IMG/VR virus record: IMGVR_UViG_3300025098_000175
Location: 1 to 31,956 of that record
From: a virus
Length of the DNA: 31,956 nt
Reading direction: 5' to 3' (one strand)
In this document: positions 6,911 to 13,857 of the stretch, piece by piece
Position numbering within the stretch: position 1 is the first letter of the stretch
Layout: each line of letters starts with the position of its first letter
Made by a program: the position numbers and the translations under genes
Notes under the pieces: model-generated
The model's input: the letters and a program-made list of their open reading frames with translations, nothing else
Databases searched by the model: none
Told to the model about the DNA's origin: nothing

Positions 6911-6938
6911 ATTATATAACATGCCAAGTAATTGTCAA
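6911..6938 (-). promoter_or_regulatory. Sigma70-type promoter for the lipoprotein
   Basis: Minus strand: TTGACA (6933-6938), 16-base spacer, TATAAT (6911-6916), both hexamers perfect consensus. It leaves a leader of about 100 bases before the ATG at 6804. An AATAAATA box (minus strand, 6960-6967) lies a little upstream and could be a late promoter, with weaker support. Confidence 0.85.
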
Positions 6939-6969
6939 CCTATATATGCTGTGTAAAGGTATTTATTGT

Positions 6970-6977
6970 AGTAAATA
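6970..6977 (+). promoter_or_regulatory. Putative late promoter for the 6983 gene
   Basis: Reads AGTAAATA, two bases from TATAAATA, with exactly five bases to ATG at 6983 and no Shine-Dalgarno sequence. This matches the arrangement at deformylase, PAAR and the 31583 gene, so I accept it despite the weaker match. Confidence 0.4.
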
Positions 6978-6982
6978 ACATT

Positions 6983-8128
6983 ATGCAAGATAATTTGAAC
7001 AGAAATATAACTGCTATGTACGGGTCAGTAATAGACACAGTACACATTAAAAAGCCTGTGCTATATCATTGTTTAATAAGACAAAAGGATTATGATGCAC
7101 TAGACTTTAATCCACATGACGGCACAACGTATGTGCCAAAATTTGATTTCAGTGGTATATGGAGTAAGCAGGAAATTAGACAAATAGTGTTTTCTAAGGG
7201 TGCTGTAATTGTTGATTTTTCCGGAGAAAATTATCATGATAATCTTGATGTATGTAAAGGTGTCGTTGATGCGTTAGGTGAACTAGGAATACCTGGTAAT
7301 CAAGTAATATATCTCAGTGGTAAACACAATGAAGCATCTATAAGAAAAACATCTGCGTATGTTTTACACTTGCCTGTGTTTGATTATTACATGAGAAAAA
7401 GATACAACGACAGTGTAGATCGGGTAAAATTTTTGCAGGATAATACACAAGAAAAATTATTTGTATGCCCGATGCGTAGACTGCACAGTCTTAAAACATT
7501 TCGCACTAGAATGTTACTTGATATGTATGATGCTGATTGTATACAACATGGCATGATATCACATATGAGTATGCCTGAAAATTACAGACGTTTTTTTACA
7601 GATGAAGAATGTAAAAAACTAGACAGTATTCTACCTTTGTGGATCGATTATAATATGGATGACACACACGGAAGTGAAATATCACACGATCCTTATAAGG
7701 GTAAAGGTTACTTATCACCATATTCAGACATGATGGTAAACACATATTTTCATGCTACTGTTGAAACCTGGATAGATCAATTCTTCATAACAGAAAAAAC
7801 ATTTAGGCCAATGTATCACAAGATGCCTGTGCTTATATTAGGTGGCGTAGGATCAAACACAAAAATACAAGAGTATGGATATAAGACATACGAAGACTGG
7901 TTTGATTTGAGTTGGGACAACGAGCCTGATGATAACAAAAGAATTAAATGCTATGTTAAAGAAATACAACGTGTATGCAACTTGCTAAAAAATATGTCTG
8001 TGCAAGAACGCATAGATTGGAGTACAAAAAATTTAGAAGTGTTAGAACACAATTACAATAACATGAAACAATCTAATTTTTTAGAGAACCAATTTGCCAA
8101 ATTAGCAGACTATGTGAACCAACTATGA
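6983..8128 (+). CDS. Glycosyltransferase-like protein, paralogue 1
   Basis: I choose ATG at 6983 (381 residues) over the upstream TTG at 6932, which overlaps the divergent promoter. The C-terminal part has FITEKTFRPMYHKMPVLILG followed by GYKTYEDWFDLSWD. The TEK...P...P..LG pattern resembles the nucleotide-sugar-binding end of GT10 fucosyltransferases and related GT-B enzymes. The N-terminal half contains a VIVDFSGENYHD strand-loop like a Rossmann-type domain. The donor and acceptor are not readable. The next gene is a paralogue with ATGA overlap, so the two are co-translated. They probably modify a glycan of the host surface or virion; this is inference, with moderate confidence in the family. 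Confidence 0.7.
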   Translation: MQDNLNRNITAMYGSVIDTVHIKKPVLYHCLIRQKDYDALDFNPHDGTTYVPKFDFSGIWSKQEIRQIVFSKGAVIVDFSGENYHDNLDVCKGVVDALGELGIPGNQVIYLSGKHNEASIRKTSAYVLHLPVFDYYMRKRYNDSVDRVKFLQDNTQEKLFVCPMRRLHSLKTFRTRMLLDMYDADCIQHGMISHMSMPENYRRFFTDEECKKLDSILPLWIDYNMDDTHGSEISHDPYKGKGYLSPYSDMMVNTYFHATVETWIDQFFITEKTFRPMYHKMPVLILGGVGSNTKIQEYGYKTYEDWFDLSWDNEPDDNKRIKCYVKEIQRVCNLLKNMSVQERIDWSTKNLEVLEHNYNNMKQSNFLENQFAKLADYVNQL

Positions 8129-9303
8129 ACAAATGGCAGATAGGTAAAGACGCTTCAAATGAATCTTTGAGAACTTTTGACATTGCATTAAATGGTTTGT
8201 CGTTTGAGCAATTCTTATACCCTATTATAGGCGAAGGTGAATATGACTTGCAAACAATCGCAAAGTCTAGTATCTTGCCTTTAGATCAAGGTGATATATC
8301 ACAGCCAACCTATTATAAAGACCTATTTGTAAAACCCAAAAAAGGTTATACAAGATTACCAACATTGCAATTATTCCTAGGCGTATGGAATCACAAGTAT
8401 ACAAATTATTTTTCAGCAATATCACCTGCTGTATTACAAATGTTAAAAAACAAAGGAGTAGTGATTGTGTTCAACAACTTCAGTGAAGCATGGCCGCATG
8501 ACATGTATAACATTCCTATTGCTATAGAAAATGAAGCAATTAAATATGGCTTTCCATTAGAAAACATTGTTTACATTTCAGGTAATATGTACGACCGTGA
8601 ACGTTATATAAAGGAAAGTATATATAAAACACTAAATGTAGTCAGCATTTCTTACTGGCATGTGATGACACATTTTAATAATCACAACTTTGATCATTAT
8701 AAAAAACCTGCTACATACAATAAAATATATGCTTGTTTGATGAGGAAAAACAGAATACACAGAAAAAAATTGCTAGACATGCTCGAAGAGAATAACTTAT
8801 CTCAACATGGCTTGATTTCCTTTCCAGATGTTCATCAAATTGATCAGCCATTACACAGTGTACAGTTTCTCAATACACTAGAACACATACATCAAGATTG
8901 TATGTTTAGTATTACAGCAGAAACACATCATAACAGCACAGTTTACACAGAAAAAGTTATCAAACCAATGTTATGCAGAATGCCACAACTGATAATCGGC
9001 AATGTGAATGCAAACAGAGATCTCAAATTAGCAGGTTATAAAACGTATGAGGACTGGTTTGATTTAAGTTGGGATAGCGAAAACGACTTAGAAAAGAGGC
9101 TTCATTGTGCTGTTGAAGAAATTAAAAGTGCTGTAAGACGGTTATACGCACTCACAGACACCGAAAAGCATGCCTGGGTGAACAAAAATACAGAAGTTTT
9201 AGAACATAATTATCAACAAACAGTTAATAATAATGCTTGTAAAAAAGAACTAATTAGGCTTTTGAATGTCTTGAATACTGATCCAGTAAAGCCTGACCAG
9301 TAA
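8125..9303 (+). CDS. Glycosyltransferase-like protein, paralogue 2
   Basis: The 392-residue protein repeats the layout of its upstream neighbour: VVIVFNNFSEAW in the N-terminal half, then VYTEKVIKPMLCRMPQLIIG and GYKTYEDWFDLSWD, and near the C-terminus the shared NTEVLEHNY block (NLEVLEHNY in the partner). Identity is high in the C-terminal third and low elsewhere, so this is an old tandem duplication with divergent acceptor regions. The ATG overlaps the previous stop as ATGA, indicating translational coupling. The 3' end overlaps the convergent gene at 9254-9529 by 50 bases. The two may act one after the other on the same glycan or form a heterodimer; substrate unknown. Confidence 0.7.
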   Translation: MNKWQIGKDASNESLRTFDIALNGLSFEQFLYPIIGEGEYDLQTIAKSSILPLDQGDISQPTYYKDLFVKPKKGYTRLPTLQLFLGVWNHKYTNYFSAISPAVLQMLKNKGVVIVFNNFSEAWPHDMYNIPIAIENEAIKYGFPLENIVYISGNMYDRERYIKESIYKTLNVVSISYWHVMTHFNNHNFDHYKKPATYNKIYACLMRKNRIHRKKLLDMLEENNLSQHGLISFPDVHQIDQPLHSVQFLNTLEHIHQDCMFSITAETHHNSTVYTEKVIKPMLCRMPQLIIGNVNANRDLKLAGYKTYEDWFDLSWDSENDLEKRLHCAVEEIKSAVRRLYALTDTEKHAWVNKNTEVLEHNYQQTVNNNACKKELIRLLNVLNTDPVKPDQ

Positions 9304-9529
9304 GTCTTTCACCAAAAACATGTATAAGTTTTCCGGCCTTATACCTTTCTATGACCCCATTGTTATAGGCACGGTCTGTAACACATTGGTCACCTTCTGT
9401 GTCTTGTGGTCTATCATCATACCACATACTACTCAATGAATGTACATGAAGGTCTTTAAGACCTTTTGCCCACTCTTCTGCTTCAAGTAATAATCTTTGC
9501 CTTTCCACTGCTTTATTATGTTCAGTCAT
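9254..9529 (-). CDS. Small unknown protein downstream of the exonuclease
   Basis: I set the start at ATG 9529, which overlaps the exonuclease stop as ATGA; the longer frame from 9571 would run deep into the exonuclease gene. The 91-residue protein starts MTEHNKAVERQRLLLEAEEWAKGL, a charged amphipathic helix, then has a WYDDRPQDTEGDQ segment and a mixed polar C-terminus. No known motif is visible. It is probably translated with the exonuclease and may assist it, which is inference only. Its last 50 bases overlap the end of the convergent glycosyltransferase gene, so both C-termini are constrained by shared DNA. Confidence 0.65.
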   Translation of the reverse strand: MTEHNKAVERQRLLLEAEEWAKGLKDLHVHSLSSMWYDDRPQDTEGDQCVTDRAYNNGVIERYKAGKLIHVFGERLTGQALLDQYSRHSKA

Positions 9530-10065
9530 CTTTCTAATACTCCAAAGTGTGCAAATGTTTGCTGAACACATACTGCTTGATAGTATGCATCGGCGTCTGC
9601 ACTGTGTAAATCTTGTTGTATGGCTTTACGTGGGTCAACTGGCATCATATTAAAGATTGTTCTACAATCTTGTACTTGCCAAAATGCCCAACGTCTATGA
9701 TGATCAAATTGTTTGAACAAGTCCTCAAGAATTACCATATCAAATTGTGGACCTTGACACCAAATTTTGTCAACGTCCCATAACCATTTATTTAAGTCCT
9801 TAAAAAATTCATCTAGTGGTAGTCTACCTTCTTCGCTGAATGCTTCGTCTTGGATATGCTGTGGTAACTTTGCCCACCATTCTAATGTGCTTTCTAACAC
9901 ACTACGTCCAGATTCCATTTGTTCATCAGCACTTGGGCGCCACAATGTTTTAGTATGCGGTTCTTGTGAAGTGTAAGGATTAAACTTAACAGCACCAACA
10001 GATAAGACAACACAATCAGGTTCTGTGCCTAGTGTTTCTATGTCTATCATAGCATGTGTAGCCAT
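9526..10065 (-). CDS. dexA: DEDD-family 3'-5' exonuclease (DexA-like)
   Basis: The 179-residue protein carries the DnaQ/RNase T superfamily motifs: MIDIETLG (Exo I, D8 and E10), QGPQFDMVILEDLF (Exo II, D109) and HSADADAYYQA (Exo III, H154 and D159). An HxxxxDA Exo III makes it the DEDDh class. Size and sequence style fit T4 exonuclease A (DexA) and related phage enzymes, though RNA or DNA specificity cannot be told from sequence. It is expected to trim nucleic-acid 3' ends, supporting host DNA breakdown or repair. Expression comes from a perfect sigma70 promoter whose -35 lies inside the upstream SGNH gene. The start has a GGAG-like ribosome-binding site. Confidence 0.85.
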   Translation of the reverse strand: MATHAMIDIETLGTEPDCVVLSVGAVKFNPYTSQEPHTKTLWRPSADEQMESGRSVLESTLEWWAKLPQHIQDEAFSEEGRLPLDEFFKDLNKWLWDVDKIWCQGPQFDMVILEDLFKQFDHHRRWAFWQVQDCRTIFNMMPVDPRKAIQQDLHSADADAYYQAVCVQQTFAHFGVLER

Positions 10066-10088
10066 ACGATTACTCCATTAAAAGTAAT

Positions 10089-10117
10089 ATTATACTATGT
10101 TATGAGAGAATTGTCAA
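10089..10117 (-). promoter_or_regulatory. Perfect-consensus sigma70 promoter for the exonuclease
   Basis: Minus strand: TTGACA (10112-10117), 17-base spacer, TATAAT (10089-10094), ideal in both hexamers and spacing. The -35 and most of the spacer lie in the last codons of the SGNH gene ending at 10100, so expression of dexA is separable from the upstream glycan genes. Confidence 0.9.
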
Positions 10118-10807
10118 GAATTGTGCCGCAAAATATTTATGGCCTTTTGCAGATATATGTCCATCATGTGTTTCTCCAAACCGCATTGCCGCACCTGTCA
10201 TTGTAAAAGGCATAGATATATTATTCCAATGTGGGTTGCTTATGTGTGTGTAATTCCAAATTTGGTTAGAAAATTTTACTTCTGACAACATTTCATATTC
10301 TGGTACCAATGGTACCGCTGTGTGGATAATTTTATTTACACCTATATTTTTCAAGTATGTATCCACATGATTCATATACAAAAGTGTGTTTATAAAACCA
10401 TCAGTAGAATTATGAAGATTACTGTAATAACTAATTACTGGTTCTTCCTCCAGCCATGGGCCAATGGTATAGATATCACTTTGGTATATGTCAACAGAAG
10501 AATCATCTGATGTTCTTGTTTCAGGATAACGATCAGGTGTATATGCATCAGTGAGTATGCTTACTCTATCTGGGAACGACCAACAAAGTATTACTGTGTC
10601 ATCTTTTTTGTGCTCTGAGTTTAAGACAACATGCCAAATATGTTTGTTACCAATTCCACAACATGCTCTGTTAGAGCAATCAAAATTTAATGACTTTGCT
10701 AATATATACGGCCACGAATTTTTGTCTGGTATTTCTGGACTTAGGTCATCTAGATCTAGACCTTGTCCTACAGTAAAACTATCGCCGTAAGCAACAATCC
10801 TAGACAT
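10100..10807 (-). CDS. SGNH/GDSL-type hydrolase-like protein
   Basis: The 235-residue protein begins RIVAYGDSFTVGQGL (block I, nucleophile S10) and ends with THDGHISAKGHKYFA (block V Asp/His about D215 and H217, with the G-H-x-x-x-A helix). CGIGNKHI around residue 51 is a candidate block II (Gly). It is shorter and closer to typical GDSL enzymes than the SGNH protein at 1039-1923. No secretion signal is seen. It is the last gene of an operon with two glycosyltransferases (10809-12568), one base after the preceding stop, so adding or removing acyl groups on the same glycan is a reasonable inference. The substrate is unknown. Confidence 0.8.
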   Translation of the reverse strand: MSRIVAYGDSFTVGQGLDLDDLSPEIPDKNSWPYILAKSLNFDCSNRACCGIGNKHIWHVVLNSEHKKDDTVILCWSFPDRVSILTDAYTPDRYPETRTSDDSSVDIYQSDIYTIGPWLEEEPVISYYSNLHNSTDGFINTLLYMNHVDTYLKNIGVNKIIHTAVPLVPEYEMLSEVKFSNQIWNYTHISNPHWNNISMPFTMTGAAMRFGETHDGHISAKGHKYFAAQFLTILS

Positions 10808-10808
10808 T

Positions 10809-11672
10809 TTACAAGACTAATTTTTCTTCGTCAGCAATCTTGTTTTTATTAGCATTTACTGAACTGAGCTGACCAGCACCTTTAACACCTTCAGCCCAAA
10901 CCATTTTTTCAAATGGATCTTGTTCGCCTGTTTTGACTCTTTCCCAAAATTCAGACTTTTGTCCTATTCTTTCTAAGAACCAAGAAATCTTGTATGCACT
11001 ACGCACTCTGGCATTTTGCATATCAGGATGACCAAAGTCTCTGGGATCGTCTGGATTACCTTCCATGTACTTTCTATTTTGGAAAGTTTCGTCATCATTG
11101 TTGCCTGTGATATCAGCTCTATCGTGAATAAACTCTACATCAATTCTTTCAAAGATATCCAGCATGTATGCAATGTGACTAAGCCAAGCATCGTTCTGTG
11201 CATTTTGGCTGAGATGATCCATTAAGCGGAACCAATCTTTAGGCACAATAGGTAGAATAGCATATGGGTGTCCACCATGATTATCTCTAGGTGCTAGTAA
11301 TTTGAATTGACCATTATACTTGGTAATTTCATCGTCCCAATTATCACTAACCATTAATGCATCATCATTCCAAAAGAATAACCATTCTCCAGTAGAACTT
11401 CCTGCTAGTGTGTTCACATAGGTGTGCAGATTTTCATATCCAAGAGGTTTGAAAATATTTGCTCTACATTCAATTTCATGTTCACGCAAATAAGGAGCAA
11501 TTTCATCTTCAATGTATTTTTTTACATCGTTATCGTCTTCATCTAATCCTAAGATGATCTCTATTCGTTTAGTTACTCTTGCCTTTGATACTAAAGTTTC
11601 TAAACTTGTTTTTAATACTTCTGTTCTCCCTCTTGTGGGTAACAGTACCGTGATTATTGTTTCATCACTCAT
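10809..11672 (-). CDS. Glycosyltransferase, GT2-like (GT-A fold)
   Basis: The 287-residue protein opens with ITVLLPTRGRTEVLKTSLETL, the typical GT2 N-terminal strand and helix. EIILGLDEDD is the second strand, and WLFFWNDDALM near residue 96 sits where the DxD metal site lies (here NDD). These signs support a GT-A nucleotide-sugar transferase. The C-terminal third is rich in charged and aromatic residues and contains NPDDPRDFGHPD, with no membrane segment. The start overlaps the stop of the upstream transferase gene by ATGA. The set of two transferases plus SGNH protein suggests a glycan-modification cassette; donor and acceptor cannot be assigned. Confidence 0.82.
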   Translation of the reverse strand: MSDETIITVLLPTRGRTEVLKTSLETLVSKARVTKRIEIILGLDEDDNDVKKYIEDEIAPYLREHEIECRANIFKPLGYENLHTYVNTLAGSSTGEWLFFWNDDALMVSDNWDDEITKYNGQFKLLAPRDNHGGHPYAILPIVPKDWFRLMDHLSQNAQNDAWLSHIAYMLDIFERIDVEFIHDRADITGNNDDETFQNRKYMEGNPDDPRDFGHPDMQNARVRSAYKISWFLERIGQKSEFWERVKTGEQDPFEKMVWAEGVKGAGQLSSVNANKNKIADEEKLVL

Positions 11673-12568
11673 TGAGGATTACCTGTAAATAGTTTTCTGA
11701 TATTGCCACGGAATGTGTAATGTCCTACATGGCTAAGTGCTGTACGTGGATCTAAATAAACTTTACCACCCATTTGTTGCCACAGTCTACAGAATGTGTA
11801 GTCCTCTGACAAATAACGTCTTGTATCAGGATCAATCATTGTGTCAAACAATGCATACATAAATGGTTCAAACTTTTGATCTACGTTGATGTCATTGTTG
11901 TATTTCATCTCTGGGTGAGCATCAAACATTTGTTGTATAGTATCTTTACGGATACACATAAATCCTGTACCAGCATCTTTGAGTTCTATCAAGTTGTCTG
12001 TGATTTGAACCTGTGTTGTTTTTTCGCCTTTATCATTTTTCATAAAGTCAAAATTTACAACATAGTTTGAACTATGTCCCTCAATAGTATTTTCATTCTC
12101 TTCTGGATTGGCTCTAGCCGCACCAATAATACTTTGCCAGTTAATTGCTTTTTTAGGATAAGCACCAACCACAACAGGTTTATCATATGCTACCATGCGT
12201 AACATATCTTCAGGATTGAATTCAATGTCAGCATCAACAAAAAATAAATGTGTTGCTTCTTTGTTTTCCATAAAGAAACTTGTTAGTGTGTTTCTTCCTC
12301 TGGTAACTAAACTTTCATTTGCAAGTGTACTAACAGTATAAGGAATATCATACTTGCCAAAAAGAATAGCAAGTCTCATCATACTTCTAAAGTAAGGTTC
12401 ACCAATTTGTCCACCATAACAAGGTGTAGCAATAAAGATATGTTTTTGTCTTAATAATCCTACTGGTATTTCGATCTTTTGATCAAGTAATTTATGCATT
12501 ACAGATTCGTCATTCTTTGGGTTCTGTTTTGCAGGTGGTTTTTGTTTTGCTTTTTTCTTAGCCGGCAT
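11669..12568 (-). CDS. Glycosyltransferase-like protein (GT-A, DxD motif)
   Basis: The 299-residue protein has a lysine-rich N-terminal tail (PAKKKAKQKPPAKQ), then IFIATPCYGGQIGEPYFRSM, a conserved SLVTRGRNTL segment and THLFFVDADIEF, the DxD metal site near residue 114. Later, DAGTGFMCIRKD and SEDYTFCRLWQQMGGKVYLDP are typical acceptor-side blocks of GT-A enzymes. I recognise the overall pattern from marine phages, where such proteins are annotated as glycosyltransferases. It is the first gene of a three-gene operon (with 10809 and 10100), with AGGAC before the ATG, downstream of the tRNA genes and probably read from the same late transcript. The basic tail may bind nucleic acid or the virion. 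Confidence 0.8.
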   Translation of the reverse strand: MPAKKKAKQKPPAKQNPKNDESVMHKLLDQKIEIPVGLLRQKHIFIATPCYGGQIGEPYFRSMMRLAILFGKYDIPYTVSTLANESLVTRGRNTLTSFFMENKEATHLFFVDADIEFNPEDMLRMVAYDKPVVVGAYPKKAINWQSIIGAARANPEENENTIEGHSSNYVVNFDFMKNDKGEKTTQVQITDNLIELKDAGTGFMCIRKDTIQQMFDAHPEMKYNNDINVDQKFEPFMYALFDTMIDPDTRRYLSEDYTFCRLWQQMGGKVYLDPRTALSHVGHYTFRGNIRKLFTGNPQ

Positions 12569-12629
12569 GTGTATGTCCTGTAATTTATATCTATACTTAG
12601 TTAGTAATTACTATTGTTTAGTAGTAATC

Positions 12630-12719
12630 TGGCGGAGAGTGAGGGATTCGAACCCTCGATACAGTTACCCGTATAACACCTTAGCAGGGTGCCGCTTTCG
12701 ACCACTCAGCCAACTCTCC
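12630..12719 (-). tRNA. tRNA-Ser (GCU)
   Basis: On the minus strand GGAGAGT pairs with ACTCTCC, discriminator G, and CCA is encoded. The anticodon loop CTGCTAA gives GCU for AGC/AGU serine codons. A long variable arm, as expected for tRNA-Ser, and a T loop GGTTCGAATCC are visible. Confidence 0.95.
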
Positions 12720-12724
12720 GAAAT

Positions 12725-12799
12725 TGGAGCGGATACCGAGAATCGAACTCGGATCTAAACGTTGGCAACGTCTTGTAATAGCCGTTATACTATATCCGC
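12725..12799 (-). tRNA. tRNA-Gly (GCC)
   Basis: On the minus strand the acceptor GCGGATA pairs with TATCCGC, discriminator T, encoded CCA. The anticodon loop TTGCCAA gives GCC for GGC/GGU glycine codons. The T loop GTTCGATTC is intact. It lies 5 bases from the tRNA-Ser gene and 7 bases after the oxygenase stop. Confidence 0.95.
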
Positions 12800-12806
12800 A
12801 ACATAA

Positions 12807-13391
12807 TTATTTAACGAACGTGACCAAATTATTCTCATAAGTTTGGTTAGTATCTATTGTAGCATTAGATATGTGAATGTCAAGAGTTAATCTCAAGGTA
12901 TTATTGTCAGGTACACGGACCTTGTGCTTGATATGACCACTGTGAATTATCAGTCTATTGTACATATTGTGAAAGTATTGGTCTTCTAAAAACAAGCCAG
13001 AGTTTTTATCTTTGTCTAATGGATTTAGAAACAATGTAGATGACACATAAAATGTATCATCATTAACACCAATAAAATCTTGGTGCTCAGAAACTTTACT
13101 GCCATGAGAAAAAATTGGCATGTCTGATTTTACTTTCTGAGATAATGTTGCACGTGGTTCATATTCTGTGAGATAATCTGTAAACCAATGTTGCAATAAA
13201 AAAGTTTGTTGTAGAGTACCTTGTTTTACGGGCATGCCAAAATGAATATGTTTAGATTCTCCATATTCTTTGTAGTAATTAGTAAAATTTGCTTTGGTTT
13301 TAATCCACGTTTGTATGGATTCTAAATGTTGGGCAGGAATAGCATTGTCTATAATATGTACAGGACTATTTTTAATTTTTGTTTTAATCAT
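12807..13391 (-). CDS. 2OG-Fe(II) oxygenase-like protein
   Basis: The 194-residue protein fits the prolyl-4-hydroxylase-like 2-oxoglutarate/Fe(II) dioxygenase fold common in marine T4-like phages. HQD (H103, D105) is the HxD metal pair, in SEHQDFIG. SSTLFLNP and SGLFLEDQ are core strands. RLIIHSGHIKHKV supplies the distal His (H153 or H156), and LRLTLDIHI supplies the arginine (R167) that binds 2-oxoglutarate. The substrate is unknown; candidates include protein residues, nucleobases or small molecules. The gene lies between two tRNA pairs, with AGGTAGGA before its ATG, so its mRNA is probably cut out of a mixed tRNA-mRNA transcript. Confidence 0.82.
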   Translation of the reverse strand: MIKTKIKNSPVHIIDNAIPAQHLESIQTWIKTKANFTNYYKEYGESKHIHFGMPVKQGTLQQTFLLQHWFTDYLTEYEPRATLSQKVKSDMPIFSHGSKVSEHQDFIGVNDDTFYVSSTLFLNPLDKDKNSGLFLEDQYFHNMYNRLIIHSGHIKHKVRVPDNNTLRLTLDIHISNATIDTNQTYENNLVTFVK

Positions 13392-13400
13392 AATCCTACC

Positions 13401-13476
13401 TGGTGGAGCCGACAGGGGTCGAACCTGCGACCTTCTGGATGCAAACCAGACGCTCTCCCAACTGAGCTACGGCCCC
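13401..13476 (-). tRNA. tRNA-Ala (UGC)
   Basis: On the minus strand GGGGCCG pairs with CGGCTCC (one G-U pair), discriminator A, encoded CCA. The anticodon stem-loop CTGGTTTGCATCCAG gives UGC for GCN alanine codons. D loop and T loop (GGTTCGACC) are standard. It lies 5 bases from tRNA-Thr. Confidence 0.96.
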
Positions 13477-13481
13477 GAATT

Positions 13482-13557
13482 TGGAGCTCGTAATCGGAAT
13501 CGAACCAATGACCTACTGATTACAAATCAGTTGCTCTACCTGCTGAGCTATACGAGC
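13482..13557 (-). tRNA. tRNA-Thr (UGU)
   Basis: On the minus strand GCTCGTA pairs with TACGAGC, discriminator T, encoded CCA. The anticodon stem-loop CTGATTTGTAATCAG gives UGU for ACN threonine codons. It is the first gene after a TATAAATA late promoter, whose predicted start is about 6 bases upstream of the mature 5' end. Confidence 0.96.
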
Positions 13558-13568
13558 ATAACAGTTTT

Positions 13569-13576
13569 TATTTATA
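13569..13576 (-). promoter_or_regulatory. Late promoter for the tRNA/oxygenase array
   Basis: Perfect TATAAATA on the minus strand, 11 bases before the 5' end of tRNA-Thr. It would drive tRNA-Thr, tRNA-Ala, the oxygenase, tRNA-Gly, tRNA-Ser and perhaps the glycosyltransferase operon beyond. Confidence 0.75.
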
Positions 13577-13585
13577 GTTCAGTGA

Positions 13586-13753
13586 TTACCTTTCGTTTGG
13601 CTTTTTGGATACAAATTCATTTAGACGTTCGGCTTCTTTGAGTACGTCTTCAGTGGTAGGCATGTCCTCAGGATTTTTTGCTCTAGCCTGTAGGATTTCT
13701 CTTGCCTCGCGAACTAGATCAAGTCTAATCTCATATGGTGTTTTATTGGACAT
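13586..13753 (-). CDS. Small conserved phage protein (55 aa)
   Basis: A short gene starting ATG at 13753 after AAGGAAA, with a GATAAATA late box 32 bases upstream of the ATG. The product begins MSNKTPYEIRLDLVREA, continues as a charged helix containing ARAKNPEDMPTTEDVLKEAE, and ends KKPNER. It is highly charged and probably a helical hairpin without membrane segments. I recall similar small proteins in T4-like marine phages, without known function. Its own ribosome-binding site and promoter, together with conserved-looking composition, support a real gene. Its stop lies 9 bases before the late promoter of the tRNA array. Confidence 0.75.
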   Translation of the reverse strand: MSNKTPYEIRLDLVREAREILQARAKNPEDMPTTEDVLKEAERLNEFVSKKPNER

Positions 13754-13785
13754 TTATTAATTTCCTTTACAAATTATTATAAACA

Positions 13786-13793
13786 TATTTATC
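13786..13793 (-). promoter_or_regulatory. Late promoter for the 55-residue protein
   Basis: GATAAATA on the minus strand, giving a predicted leader of about 27 bases with an AAGGAAA ribosome-binding site. It forms a divergent pair with the plus-strand late box at 13830-13837, 36 bases apart. Confidence 0.7.
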
Positions 13794-13829
13794 AGTATCT
13801 AAATAATTAGTTAACACGAGCTTTAAGTT

Positions 13830-13837
13830 GATAAATA
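13830..13837 (+). promoter_or_regulatory. Late promoter for the 13858 gene
   Basis: GATAAATA on the plus strand, 20 bases before ATG 13858, with AAGGAGAG between. The box is partly inside a 6-bp inverted repeat (GTTGAT 13827-13832, ATCAAC 13842-13847). Confidence 0.7.
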
Positions 13838-13857
13838 GAACATCAACAAGGAGAGAA

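Noticed and set aside
10134-10141. CATAAATA on the minus strand
   Set aside because: It lies inside the SGNH coding region about 70 bases before dexA, next to a perfect sigma70 promoter; likely chance, or at most a minor late start.
12567-12758. Plus-strand frame of 63 codons across the Ser/Gly tRNA region
   Set aside because: It is antisense to two clear tRNA genes and lacks a ribosome-binding site; the same applies to the plus-strand frame at 13294-13641 over tRNA-Ala and tRNA-Thr.
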